Assembly (NCBI GenBank): GCA_963920525.1
Contig: OY986438.1
Location: 52,091,753-52,155,752, forward strand
DNA: 64,000 nucleotides
Origin: Dichetophora obliterata
Lineage: Eukaryota; Arthropoda; Insecta; Diptera; Sciomyzidae
Direction: 5' to 3'
Shown piece by piece: positions 23,240-34,702 of this stretch. Below the pieces are notes generated by a model. That model was given only the letters and a program-made list of their open reading frames with translations, was not told the origin of the DNA and ran no database searches. The stretch's first letter is position 1; the number at the start of each line of letters is the position of its first letter. Made by a program: the position numbers and the translations under genes.

Positions 23240-24550
23240 AATATGAATACGATATTCAAGGTTAACACTTCATCATGGTGAAGTTCTCGAACGAGCGATG
23301 TCTGCTTTTATAAATATTATTGATAGCAAAAAACAATTCATTTTTGATAAAAAAATAATTTTTTAATTTTCTTGAATAATAATAAAAAATCTTTCTTATT
23401 TCCAAGAGTCCAAAAAGCTGAGCTATAGTATTACAGAGCGTTTATAAGAATTCGCCAATTTACTTTGTTACAGAAAATATTTTGAGTGTATCTATTAACG
23501 ACAGTGTGTCTAAGCCTGGTGTTATCTTTGAATGCGGAAAACATTTTAATAATATCTCAATAAAATCACAAACAGATGTAATAAACAACAAAATTCATAT
23601 AACAATTGAGGCTGGAAACCATTATTGAATGTCAGAATTTATTGAGTTGCTAGAATGCCGTCAGACATGAATCAGTACCAATTCATATAAATCGAGCTTC
23701 TTTTTCTCGAAACCGGAACTAATTTTTTTTTATTTATTACATTATATTAAGTAGCTTATGTGGACATTTGTATATCGAACGTTAGCATTTTTTATATCAA
23801 TAGCTGAGTAAAGAAGATCAAAAGCTGTACGTATAAAAGACAATATCTAATCTTATGTGAATTTTCCAAGACTTATTAAAAATGCGATGAGAGCTATAAC
23901 AGAAAATTTTGTGGAAAAAATCATCTGAATTGCCAAAAAATATTGTGAAAACTACAATTTATCAAGGAACAGAGTAAATATTAAAAAAAATAACATTATA
24001 CTTAAGTTTTTGGTCGAAGCCGCAAATTTTTATTAGTTATTCCATCACATTTAACGTCTATGATGAATTAGCGATATATTTAAAATTGATACAAGTACTT
24101 CTATAATTTTTATCGCATCAAAATTCAAAATGTGTGTGTATTTCATTTTAATCTTTATATATTATCGTTAAGTCATTCAGTTTTTAGTTATTGGTAGCTT
24201 TTATATTTAAGTTTATATATAATATAAGTTATATTATAAAAAACCAGCGGGCCCGACAGACGTTGTCCTGCCCCAATTCAATGAATTTGTTTGTGATGGT
24301 CTAGTGAATTTGTGAAAAGTGTGGAAGTGTCCAAATAAAATACCATTCGAGCAACACAGGCCACACGTTTAAAAATGCAATGCATGATGATCAAAACCAT
24401 CTGATATAGACCATTTTACTTGATTTATGGGCGGTAAAAGTATGCTTCGTAACATTTATATATACTGACCGCAACTTAGACCCATAGCACCTACATATAT
24501 AGTTTCAATAAAATTCAAACACTTTTTGCATTCAATTGTATTGTTTAAAA
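23240..24550. other. AT-rich spacer with a short Helitron-like scrap
   Basis: No gene recognised. GGCCCGACAGACGTTGTCC at about 24250 resembles the minus-strand Helitron 3' segment at 32745, so a fragment of that family may lie at 24240-24290. Confidence 0.4.
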
Positions 24551-25881
24551 TCTATATATATAAAACAAAATCGAGTTTGTTGCACTATTTATAACTCAAG
24601 AACGGCTGGACCGATTTTAATGATATTTTATTTGTTGGATTTGCGCTCATCTCGAACAGCAGAATGACTATTAAAATATCGGAAAAACTCAGGGGGCGTG
24701 GCACCTCCCATACAAATCAAATCTTCTATATCGAATAGCTTTGGAATTATAGGTCGCACAGCAATGGAATTCAGTATTCGACCTTAATTTTCACTTGCCG
24801 TTCTACTGGTAAAGTTTTATGGGCGGTGGACGTAGGGCGTGGCACTTTTTCAGCAGCCCAAATTTTCAGTATAACTTTCAAGCTATAAGCCACACATTAA
24901 TGAAACTTGGTTAGAACATACTATTTAGTCGTGTCTTTCGACTGGCAAAATTGAGCAAGTATAGGCCAAAGAGGTGTAGCACCGCCCATACAATTCAAAT
25001 TTATGATATCGAATAGCTTTGGAACTAAATGCCGTATAATAATGAAATACAGTATGGTGTTGCCACTTGTTGATATCCTTCTACTGGAAAACTGGGATGA
25101 GCTGTGGAAAAGGGGGTGTGGCTCCACCCATTCACTTTAAATTTTTGATATCAGATAGCTGACTTTTTTTGACATTTAATAATCAGAATCAAATCTTCTA
25201 AACGAATAAAAATTTCTTCATTTTTTATTTTAAAACCATAACTTTTGCAACGTAAAGAGATTTTAATCTTGTGAAATGACAATGACAGCAGTGTCTCTTA
25301 TTTATTGGATTTTTCTTTGCCCCAAATCGCGAAAAAGCTTTTAAAATATCGGAAAAATTCACGGAAAAAAAATTATTTATTTTATTATCTACAGTTTATT
25401 ATCTACATTAATAAAAATAATTTTCATTGCATTCAACCAGAATACAAATCTTAACGGCTGGACGGATTTAACTCAAATTTGGTTCACATTTTACTTGAAT
25501 CTTAGATTATGCTTTGGCATAATTAGTTTTGATAACGCCTCTTCCACCCTTTTACAAGCAAGGGAAATTAACCAACTAGCATACTTTTTTAGCGAAAAGC
25601 TTCTTTTAATTAATTTTAAAAAATTCTGTTATTTTAACATAAAAAAAATTCACATATCTTCAAGATTGCACAAATTTTTAGTAAAATGTTTTTTCTAATA
25701 ACACCGTTTCCTTAGAACGACAAAAACCATTTTGCATATTTCCAGACGCTTTACGTCCAAAGCTTTTTCTTTACGTCAAAAAATTTTTTTCTGACTAAAA
25801 ATCGTTATCTTCTGAACGAATAAAACCTAAACATAAAAATAATATATTTTTCCCCCGAGTAACACCGGGTATATCAGCTAG
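24551..25881 (+). mobile_element. Helitron-like non-autonomous element 2
   Basis: Starts TCTATATATATAAAAC after A (24550), followed by TATAACTCAAGAACGGCTGG. Ends CCGGGTATATCAGCTAG before T (25882), with a short CCCG/CGGG hairpin just upstream. The interior has diverged modules, each with a GGGGCGTGGC-like motif and ATATCGAATAGCTTTGGAA (for example 24735 and 25010). No coding and no terminal inverted repeats. It fits a Helitron derivative inserted at AT. Confidence 0.65.
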
Positions 25882-25914
25882 TTTTTAATAATTTGAATTT
25901 GAATGGAATTTACA

Positions 25915-26767
25915 TTATTTTGATTTTTTTTTTTTTGCTCGGAGTATTAAAAGGTTGACGGAACGGAACCTGTAAAAATAACATAACGAAAGTTGAATGG
26001 CTTGGATAAACTAAGAACAAAATAATTTTATTGGTTGGAATTAATTCCAATCATTTAAGTCCTAAAAAAATGAATAAAACATAACTTAGATTTTTACTTA
26101 CTCTACTTACGTTTTGCAAGCTTGTACGAAGAAAAAATTGTTTTGCTCCTGTTCGGCACAAAATATTTTTTTAATCCCTTGAAGGTTTTTCATCCCTTTA
26201 GATCTCTGTTTTTTAAACCTTCTAATATTCTTATCATTTAAGCCATAAAAAAAATATTTTGATTTTTGTCCGGTTGATTTTTTTCTTATAAAATACAAAA
26301 ATTTTTTGCCAACAAAATTTTTTGTGCTTTTCTTCGGCACAAAATTTAAAATCCAACTGACTTTAATGTCAAATATATCTCTAAATATATTTTTTATTAT
26401 GTTGATTCACCTTTTCATAGAACCAAACAATTTGATTTAAAAAAAGCGTTGCAAAATAAATTTAAAAAGAAATATTCTTAATTAAAAATACTACAACTAT
26501 CATCGAAAAATTTCGTTGAACGGCCCTTTTTATTGCCCTGGGTGTTGTAGTTTTCAAAACCAATAGAAGTATTTAGCCATTCTTTATTTGTATTAAGGAA
26601 TCGCTCCTTAGTTCTTCTACTAGCATTGAAGTTATTTTTAAACTGTAAAATAAAATAGACAATTTTAGTTACCAGCTCTTTTTCTTTTGGGCAGTAAGAG
26701 AGTTTTTTTAACTGTCTCTCAAAAACTTGCATGTTTCTTCTAAATTAAGAGAAATACTTTTATTCAT
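25915..26767 (-). pseudogene. Element X, inverted copy (copy 2)
   Basis: Minus strand, ATG at 26767: MNKSISLNLEETCKF then an in-frame stop. The overlapping 84-aa frame (26732-26478) carries CPKEKELVTKIVYFILQFK, SRRTKERFLNTNKEWLNT and a GRSTKFFDDSCS end. Downstream, 26340-26107 encodes a lysine-rich 77-aa frame that matches the plus-strand piece at 18975-19180, and 26100-25960 matches 20490-20640. This copy therefore joins parts that are separate elsewhere (5766-6147 and 18929-20640), showing they belong to one element. The function of the protein is unknown to me. Confidence 0.55.
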
Positions 26768-27791
26768 AACATTAAAAACCTCCATTCTTCAATTCAAAAA
26801 GATTGTCTGAACCTGATCCTATTCCAAATGATATGAATGCAACAAAAATTTCGTCAGTTCAATGAGAAATCATAACCCTAGAGCGTTTTAACATTTAATC
26901 AAAAGCAAAAATGGGCAAAAAATTGCTTTTGATTATGAAATAATAACACCTGTTTTATATTATTACATCAAAATTTGGCTTGAACACCCTTGAAAGCGAA
27001 CTATTTCCCTTATTGTTTCCAAAGTCATATATTAAAAAAAAAATTAATGTACTTTGCTAGATTTAAAAAATCCATCCCAACTCTTTTATTTAAAAAAAAA
27101 AATACAGATTATTAAGTTCATACCCGATGGTTGTTCCTGCATTTTATATCTTGTTTTAATAAGAAGTTTCAATTTTATATTATTTTGAGTTAAAAAACTG
27201 CACTTTTTAACTTTTCACTCTTCAATGTGAACGAATTGCGATCACATTCAAAACTGGCTCACTGCAGAGAGATTAATCAAGTTGCAAGCAAATTATAACG
27301 GTACATCTTGATCTCATTATTGTATATTTGAATTTTCGATTTTTTCCACTTTCTCAGTGCAGTGGACACACTGTGCGTTTTTGCGTTGTTGTTTCCTTTT
27401 GTGGTCCTTTTTAGTTTTATACACTTGTGTATGTATGTTCTATCTCGTTTCTATAACAACGTAATGTTTCTTTTTTTTCATTAGAAATCAACGCAGTTCT
27501 TTTTTCTCTTTCTCATTACTCTTCTCCCCACCCATTAAACAAAAAACCTTTCATTTACTTTGCCAAACACAATTGACGGCATTATTTTCCAAAGAAAAAA
27601 ATTAAAACAAAGCATCAGTCATCCACAAGCAGAAAATGCGCACTATGAAAATCAATAAGCTCAAGAAGCTACTTTCAAAGTAGTACTTTGCAAAGCGTTG
27701 AATTAGCGTTCACTATAATCAAAAAAAGCTCGACAAAGCAGCTTTATGAATCAGTTTCAGCCAAAGCGTCCACTATGAACGCGGCCTGAAA
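26768..27791. other. Spacer, nothing recognised
   Basis: AT-rich with short ORFs only. The last 150 bp contain CACTATGAA repeats and GCGGCCTGAA next to the following MITE; I cannot define an element. Confidence 0.4.
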
Positions 27792-28006
27792 CGGGGTATA
27801 CATTTAGCGGGAAACACATTAACACCACAACCACAAAAATTTCTGTGGTTGACTGTTGAATGACGAAGGTACACACACGCAAACCTACGTAAAAATAGAT
27901 AATATGAGCATGAGTGTCACTCAAGATCGCTAATGTGTACCCCACTTTAGTGATCATGAGTGACACTCAGAAATTCAACCAAATATTTCAGTGGTTGGCT
28001 GTAGAA

Positions 28007-28741
28007 CATAGATCGGCACTCCATACCACAATTGTGGAAAACCAATTCACACAGACGCTTACGCTCTTTCGTATTTTGCGCTCTTTCGTTCAACCACACA
28101 GCGCAAAATATGTTATTTTGTTCATTCGCCTTTGAGCCACCGAAGTGAGAACATCGTGCGCAAAATGGAAGCTGAAAATATATGCGAAAAATTTTTCTTA
28201 TTTAGGAATGCCTTTAATGAAATGCAATGCTTAATTTGTTACACAGCATTCAAAAGTCCACGCGAAGACGCTTTTAAAAGTAACGAAGTATGAATTCCAG
28301 ATTCAATCTGAATTGATAATTCTCCGAACCGAAATAGAAATGATCGATGAACAGCATATTGTAGAATTCTGGAAAACCATTGATGGCAGCTTTTACCCAA
28401 AACTAAAAGCAGTTTCTTACAAACTGTTAGCTTTTTATCCTTCCACCTACTTTTGTGAACAAATTTTTTCCGACCTGAAATTCATATGCTCAAAGCAGCG
28501 AAATAGATTAACTAATTCTCCTCTAAAAAGCATTCTTTTAATAAGAAACTGCGATAACAAAATTAACATTTCTGAACTTATTAATAACATACCTTTGCCA
28601 TAGTATGTTTGAAATAGTTTCATTAAATCACTTTTGTGTGCAAGTGTACAAATTTTAAAATCATATGCAGCATAAATTTTTTTCACTGCAGAATATTTGC
28701 TCTCACCAACACACACTCAGTTTGAGTTTTGCCGACCTCTG
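28007..28741 (+). mobile_element. hAT-C element, internally deleted (plus copy)
   Basis: Starts CATAGATCGGCACTCCATAC and ends with the inverse of CAGAGGTCGGCAAAACTC. A perfect 8-bp duplication CTGTAGAA lies at 27999-28006 and 28742-28749. It retains only the two ends of a hAT transposase gene. Its sister copy is at 30223-30904 in the opposite orientation. Confidence 0.9.
28165..28603 (+). pseudogene. hAT transposase N-tip fused to C-terminal dimerisation domain
   Basis: An ATG at about 28165 starts MEAENICEKFFLF, with CLICYTAF (possible BED-type zinc-finger cysteines) and a stop in the AAGTATGA region. The 96-aa frame 28313-28603 is the hAT C-terminal (hATC) dimerisation domain: EFWKTIDGSFYPKL, LLAFYPSTYFCEQIFS and KQRNRLT, then ELINNIPLP and stop. 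This resembles the ZBED5/GTF2IRD2-like (Buster-type) hAT group. The whole catalytic core is deleted, so no active transposase can be made, though the dimerisation domain alone is open. Confidence 0.85.
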
Positions 28742-28952
28742 CTGTAGAATGATGAAAAGCCTCACACGCGAACCTGCGTAAAAAGAGAGAATTTGAGCAT
28801 GAGTGTCACTCATTATCGCTAATGTGTACCCCGCTTAAAACTTTAGTTGAATAATTTAGTTTACAGATTATCCTACACGTGTGGGATACGGTGGCCATGT
28901 TCACACAGGTAAGATAGTCTGTAAGCATGTTTGCGAGTATGACACCCACACC

Positions 28953-29675
28953 CAGAAAAAAAAATTGGTTTATTTAACTAAACCTTAACTAAATATCAGG
29001 TTAAAATTTGCCAACATAAATCGTCAGGTTAAGATTACCACATGTCAGAGCTGGGCGAGGATAACAATTACCACAAGATTATGATTGCAATAATTTTAAA
29101 AAATGAAATTACAATTAATGTAATCATTTATCGAACGATCTTAGACTACGATTGCAGCAATCGTAATCTAATTAATTCGATGAGGGATTATGTTAATTGT
29201 AATCTCGTGATTTAAGGGTTACAGTAATCGATTGCAACCACGCACTCTCATTTTTTTTCTGGTCTTTGCTACATTGTACAAATATGCATGTTGTTAATAC
29301 TGAAGATATTTAATGATGGCAGATATGTTGCTGTTGGTGGTAAACTTAATTTCATTGCAATACACTTTATTTTAAATTACAGTGGTTTTCACTAATAGTT
29401 AGTGAAAGTAAAATTACAATTACCGTAATCCTTCATCGAATGAACTTAGATTACGATTGCAGTAATCGTAATTTCGACTTTTTCAAATTACGATTAGTGC
29501 AATCGATTACACATGTAATTCTTACCGCCCAGCTCTGCTACATGCCATTCAGGTCAATTTAACCTGTTTTTGTGGTTTAATAAAACTGACAAATGTGGTT
29601 ATCTTAACCATTATTCGTGGTTAAATCTAATTGAATCAGGTTAATTAACCAAATATCAATGATGAGATTTTTCTG
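28953..29675. mobile_element. Outer MITE with CAGAAAAA ends
   Basis: Left CAGAAAAAAAAATTGGTTTA; right, reverse-complemented, CAGAAAAATCTCATCATTGA, with GGTTAA/TTAACC motifs repeated inwards on both sides. It contains the hAT MITE at 29046-29537. The target duplication is not clear. Confidence 0.45.
29046..29537. mobile_element. hAT-type MITE, CAGAGCTGGGC ends
   Basis: Left CAGAGCTGGGCGAGGATAAC; right, reverse-complemented, CAGAGCTGGGCGGTAAGAAT. Flanks CCACATGT and CTACATGC agree at 6 of 8 positions, a possible aged 8-bp duplication. The interior is rich in alternating GATTGCAATCGTAATC-like inverted motifs. CAGAG fits the hAT YARNG start. Non-coding. Confidence 0.65.
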
Positions 29676-30222
29676 TAATGGGGCAGGAGGGAGTGTGAGA
29701 GCAAATAAATCATGGACACCTTTTTTTTAATCCCAAGTAATACAGAATTTGATAAAATTAAAAATTTAGAGACAGGACATTTCACCTACCTTATTCCGAA
29801 GTGCCCTTTGTTACAAGTTCTGCATCACTAGAGCAGAATTTGACAGCTGGCAGGTTGTTTTTTTCGCTATAATCCTACCGTGTTTTTCCGATATTTTCTA
29901 CATTCATTTCTTTGAAGCAGATCCGTCAGTTAAAACTAACGTTGATCAGGATAATACGCTGTGGTTGGCTCTCCTAATCGTAGTCGTCTGGTAAAAATAG
30001 CCTGAAGCAGGTAAGATCATTTTTCCCTGAGTGCATGTTTGCCTGCTGGCAAAAATTTTTGATTTTCTTCGTCACACCAGTGGACGCCATTGCAAAAAAA
30101 AAAACAACAAAAACCAAAAACACCCAGGTATAAAAAGTTTGAACGCTCGCGTTTTCACACCAATTTGTGCCGCTATGTTGTATGCCACAAGTGTGGGATA
30201 CTGTGTAACTGTGGGTTTAGAC

Positions 30223-30904
30223 CAGAGGTCGGCAAAACTCAAACTGAGTGTGTGTTGGTGAGAGCAAATATTCTGCAGTGAAAAAAATTTATGCTGCATA
30301 TGATTTTAAAATTTGTACACTTGCACACAAAAGTGATTTAATGAAACTATTTCAAACATACTGTGGCAAAGGTATGTTATTAATAAGTTCAGAAATGTTA
30401 ATTTTGTTATCGCAGTTTCTTATTAAAAGAATGCTTTTTAGAGGAGAATTAGTTAATCTATTTCGCTACTTTGAGCATATGAATTTCAGGTCGGAAAAAA
30501 TTTGTTCACAAAAGTAGGTGGAAGGATAAAAAGCTAACAGTTTGTAAGAAACTGCTTTTAGTTTTGGGTAAAAGCTGCCATCAATGGTTTTCCAGAATTC
30601 TACAATATGCTGTTCATCGATCATTTCTATTTCGGTTCGGAGAATTATCAATTCAGATTGAATCTGGAATTCATACTTCGTTACATCACATTTTAAAGGA
30701 TTCCTAAATAAGAAAAATTTGTCGCATATATTTTCAGCTTCCATTTTGCGCACGATGTGCTCACTTCGGTGGCTCAAAGGCGAATGAACAAAATAACATA
30801 TTTGATTGGCTGTGTGGTTGAACGAAAGAGCGCAAAATACGAAAGAGCGTAAGCGTCTGTGTGAATTGGTTTTCTACAATTGTGGTATGGAGTGCCGATC
30901 TATG
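30223..30904 (-). mobile_element. hAT-C element, internally deleted (minus copy)
   Basis: Ends CAGAGGTCGGCAAAACTC (left) and the inverse of CATAGATCGGCACTCC (right), with a perfect 8-bp duplication GTTTAGAC at 30215-30222 and 30905-30912. The duplicated octamer is part of element K's terminal repeat, and K's other end (GCTTAGACCGCC) shows the uninterrupted sequence. It is nearly identical to 28007-28741 apart from a short indel region. Confidence 0.9.
30381..30777 (-). pseudogene. hAT-C transposase fusion ORF (minus copy)
   Basis: The minus-strand frame 30777-30466 (103 aa) joins the N-tip (MEAENICDKFFLF) directly to the C-terminal dimerisation domain (EFWKTIDGSFYPKL, STYFCEQIFSDLKF). A TAG (the plus copy has a glutamine codon there) cuts it after ICSK; the remaining RNRLT...ELINN part follows in the same frame. 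It lacks all catalytic residues. It differs from the plus copy in the deletion junction, so the two copies arose from distinct or later-modified deletions. Confidence 0.8.
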
Positions 30905-32269
30905 GTTTAGACCGCCTGAACGAACAAAAGAAACCTCGTTCCTTTGCTCGGTTTAAACACTAAGCCCGAACGAACAATGTTCACTATAAATTTATCGTAA
31001 ACATTGTTTGCCCGGTGTAAACAATAAAATACGACGAACGAACAAAGATTCCTTCGATCTTTTTGGGCAAATCCGGAATGGAATAAATTATAAAAAGAAC
31101 CAAAATACGTAATAATTTATATTTTATGTTTTTTTGAAGCGATCTGTAAATTTTTGCTGCAATATAATTGTATTGTGTAAATAGACTGTTTATTTGAAGT
31201 AAACTTTTTTTAAATAATAATTAAATAACTTTTAATGAACATTTTGTGGGCTTATGGATAGCAAATATATTTAAATAAAGCAAGAATCCTTAGTACAGCT
31301 TGTTGATCTAAAAAAAATATTGTTGGTTCTGTTGAAGCTTTTTGAGGTTTTAATTGAAGATTGAAGAAGAATGTTGATGTTTACTAAAATGGTAATTGAA
31401 GCCCCGATTTTTTACAAAAAGCAATTTTTTTAAAGTTATGAAATAAAAAGAACTTCTCTAAAATAAAAATTGAAGGATTAAAAGTACTAATTGTATTTAC
31501 TTAACAAGTGCATACAATTTGGTAGCGATCCTTGGCTAGTTTTCGAGTAATGTTGTCTATCGGTTTCAAACAGCACTTTTTGAGAAAAACGCGTTTAAAG
31601 TTCTTACATGTGTAGTTTTCATTGTTTTTTTCTTTTTAAGTTTGTGCTTACAACTACAACAATTTTTACTTTATTGAATTAAAACTTTTGAAGAATATTT
31701 TTACGATGTTATACATACGAAAAATGTTGAAGAACGGATTTTTGTCGTTAAAAAACTTTAACGGGCCCTTAAGTTAAAGATTAAGTAAAAGTGTTTTATA
31801 TAATAACCACTGCGAGTAATAACTATTGCGGAGTGACAAACCATTTGATGTTGAAAAACGGATCACAAGTTTTAGTACTAGTATAAAAATAAGGAGTTAT
31901 CAACCCTGCATATATTGATGTTCGGCCAAATGCACAAATTGCTGTTTACACCGCCTGCACATACAAGATGGCGGCCAATGCTTGTTCGCGATTGATGTTC
32001 TCGCGGTCTAAACAGTACTCCAAACGAAGAATTTATTGCAATAAATTGTTCGCGATGAATTTTTCATTTGTTCAGGCGGTCTAAGCCCACAGTTAGCTGC
32101 ATAATGTATTGCTTGATCGCAAACACACACACAACAACAACAAACATACACACATAAAAACAAACGAACTTTAGTATCGGCGTCCGCGGTTACGCCTTCT
32201 GAGTTTCTTTGAAATCAAAATGAAATCATTTGAGGGAAATTTAAAGCAACAACAAATATATAGCAGGTG

Positions 32270-32729
32270 GTGAGTTTTTATTGAAAAGTGTTTAATGATG
32301 CCCTTGAGATCAGTAATTGTATATGTAGGTACATGCAAATTATAATACGACTCTGGTGCCACCTAGCGGAACAATTTTTTTGCAAACGTAGTTCCCTTAC
32401 CCTTATCAATGTATATTTCAAATATGAGCCAAATCGGAAAATAAATACGATTTTTGATAATAATTCGACTCTGGCGCCACAATTTCTTGCAAACGTAGTT
32501 CCCTTACTCTTTTCAATAGGTATATATTTCGAATATGAGAGAAATCGGATCATTAATACGATTTTTCGTAATAACTTGACTCCAGCGCCATCTAGCGTTC
32601 ATTTTTTATTTTATACAAACCTTGTCCTTGCAACTACAAATAAAACAACAAACAAAAAAAACAAATAGGTGGAGCCGTTCTCAAGTGATGCGGCAACTTA
32701 TATGCGGCATTTGACTTTTGTATATAAGA
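32270..32729 (-). mobile_element. Helitron-like fragment (minus strand)
   Basis: On the minus strand it starts TCTTATATACAAAAG, followed by CATCACTTGAGAACGG, the same 5' pattern as the element ending at 41116. It contains two and a half diverged modules of about 115 bp, each with GCAAACGTAGTTCCCTTAC and a GCGCCA(C/T)CTAGCG-type motif. Left border not defined. Non-coding. Confidence 0.5.
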
Positions 32730-32741
32730 CTGTAATCCCGG

Positions 32742-33235
32742 GCAGACGTTGTCTTACTGCCATATAGGAATTTTCATGCTAATCGGGGAAAACTAATTTT
32801 ATATGCCTGTAGTGGAACTCCCAAAAATTTAACGATAATAATCGTTGTTGTTATCGGTCATTGTGCGTGCCACTTTCATAGAAAATTACAGTTTCTGCTA
32901 ACTAACGATATCGAATATCGTCGGTAACACGTGAAACACGGTGGAATTCCACTACTGAACTGGTATAACTGTAGTGCGACCACGACGTTTTTTAGTTCAG
33001 TTTCCGAGAATAACCTTATAAACAAAATTACCAAATTTTAGTCTAATACGACCAAAACCGTCTGAAATATCGCAAAAGGGGTGTGGGAACTTTTTTGTTA
33101 TTATTTGAGATATAAACCTTGATAACAGATGTTGTAAATTTGGTGGCTTTAGGTGTTACCGTTTCTAAAATCTTAAGAGGAACCGCACAAACTATTTATG
33201 TATCATTTATGTATCTATTGACCACCACTTGGTCT
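32742..33235 (-). mobile_element. Helitron-1 family fragment, part 1
   Basis: CCGGGCAGACGTTGTC and TACTGCCATATA at the left are the inverse of the Helitron-1 3' end near 22540-22570. The interior shares the CGTATTAGACTAAAAT module in inverse. It is broken off near 33235 by other repeats; related modules resume at 36960. Confidence 0.5.
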
Positions 33236-33527
33236 CATAGCACATACACACCAAGTTTCAAAGAAAAAACATGCACAATTATATTGATTTCTGAAAAGTG
33301 CGCGTACCCAATAAACCACAGAGCGGACTCGGATTCGTTGCGAATTCGAAACGGAGCCGAGATCTCGGACCCGAGCTCTCGCTTTCGATTCGAATTCGAG
33401 ATGAAGTTGAGAATATTGAAGCTGCACAAAAAGCGAATATTTTATTTTATGAAATTTGTCTATTTTTTGGAGAATATAAAAAAATAATATACACATTTTT
33501 TTTCTTTATTTAAACGATTTTAACGTT

Positions 33528-34004
33528 TTAAAGGAATGAAATACAATTAATTACAACTAGTTTTATGTTAAAAACCTTTTTAATATCATCTATCATATGT
33601 TCACAAAGGCCACCTTCAAAATGAATACTACTGACACAAATAAAAGGATATTCGAGAAGAGTCTGAATGACATGTGTTATTATTTTGAAATCGTAAACAG
33701 CATATCCCTTGTAAATTTTTTTTATATATTCCATTTTGTTTTTTTTTATTATTAATGCTATAAAAGTTATTAGAATGTTTTAATGAAAAATAATAAAAAT
33801 CTGTTTTTACAAAAGTATATGACCCTCGCTTTAAATCCCCAATTTTCTTAGTTTTTTAGTCCTCCACATATGCTTTGCTCTACTACTCTGTTATAAATTT
33901 GAGAACAAAATTGTTTCTTCTTCTTTATCTTACGCTTAGTTTCCTGAAGGAAATTTTTGTATTTAAAAGCACTGAATTTTTGTTCCGATTCTGAATGAAA
34001 ACTC
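33528..34004 (-). other. Unidentified minus-strand coding-like stretch
   Basis: A 68-aa frame (33734-33528) and, in another frame upstream (about 34000-33860), a run with basic character (TKRKIKKKKQFC) have coding-like composition but match nothing I know. They lie between repeats and probably belong to an older element. Low confidence. Confidence 0.2.
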
Positions 34005-34196
34005 CCCGGGAGTTGGAAAAGGGAGTTTCCGTTTTTAAGATAGCAGAGAAAGACATCACATTTTTACATGTATGAACACTGACGGTTGATGACCAAATTT
34101 TCATTGAAAATTTCCAAAAAGTTTTTCAACTTTATCTTAAAAACGGCAACTGTTTTTTCCAACACCCGGTAAGTTTTTATTTAGAATAGGGCTGAT
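33985..34196. mobile_element. MITE of the GGAAAAGGGAGTTT family (copy B)
   Basis: Left CCGATTCTGAATGAAAACT, then CCGGGAGTTGGAAAAGGGAG. Right, reverse-complemented, CCTATTCTAAATAAAAACTT, then CCGGGTGTTGGAAAAAACAG. The arms are about 55 bp and imperfect. Same family as 12215-12380. Target duplication uncertain. Confidence 0.55.
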
Positions 34197-34702
34197 ATTT
34201 TCATAAAATATTTTTTTTTAATTAAATTTTAAACAAAATGTATAGAATTTGTTTTTAGTTTTTCGTTTTGAAATTTTAATTTTATGTTTTGTCCAAAAAA
34301 AATTTTAGAAGCTGCAATGAACTTATAATTCAAAATTTTTAAAAATAAATATATAATAAAGGGCTGCACAAATGTACATATTTGCTTCTTTGATTCCACC
34401 AAGTACTTTTAGCTAGGCATATCACTTGTAGCAGAATTAACCAAAGAAATAGCGTAAGACCGTTGCTTGTTGCTCAGAGAAAAAGGAATGTTTCAACTCT
34501 TTCTCTCTCTCGGATCAAATGCATACGCAACTTGCTCTCATCAATTACAGTAATTATCGATCGCTATCACGGCAAATGAAAAAAAACTGTATAGTTCTAC
34601 CTTTTACTGCAAGTACTTGCGTATGCTGAAAGCAGAAGACATTATCAGTTGCTAATGAAAGCAGTAGTAAAGTAAAAATAAATTAAGAGATAACTTAAAA
34701 AA

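Larger units (their letters stand above)
27792..28836. mobile_element. Tandem MITE pair; second unit split by a hAT
   Basis: Unit 1 (27792-27945) and unit 2 (27946-28836 minus the hAT) share, in order, a TGTGGTTG/AGTGGTTGG stretch, CACGC(A/G)AACCT(A/G)CGTAAAAA, GAGCATGAGTGTCACTCA and CGCTAATGTGTACCCC. Terminal CGGGGTATACAT on the left is inverted relative to ATGTGTACCCCG on the right. No coding. The unit-1 sequence acts as a natural empty site for the hAT insertion. Confidence 0.6.
30208..32093. mobile_element. Element K, TA-flanked, interrupted by hAT-C
   Basis: Left ACTGTGGGTTTAGACCGCCT; right, reverse-complemented, ACTGTGGGCTTAGACCGCCT. Both continue GAAC, and TA lies on each outer side (30206-30207 and 32094-32095). 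Without the inserted hAT it is about 1.2 kb. The interior has repeated GAACGAACAA and GTTTAAAC-type motifs and no transposase. A TA duplication suggests a Tc1/mariner-type derivative, but the family is not identified. Confidence 0.55.

Noticed and set aside
28447..28716. 89-aa minus ORF mirrored at 30248-30517
   Set aside because: Antisense shadow of the hAT dimerisation domain, duplicated with the element.
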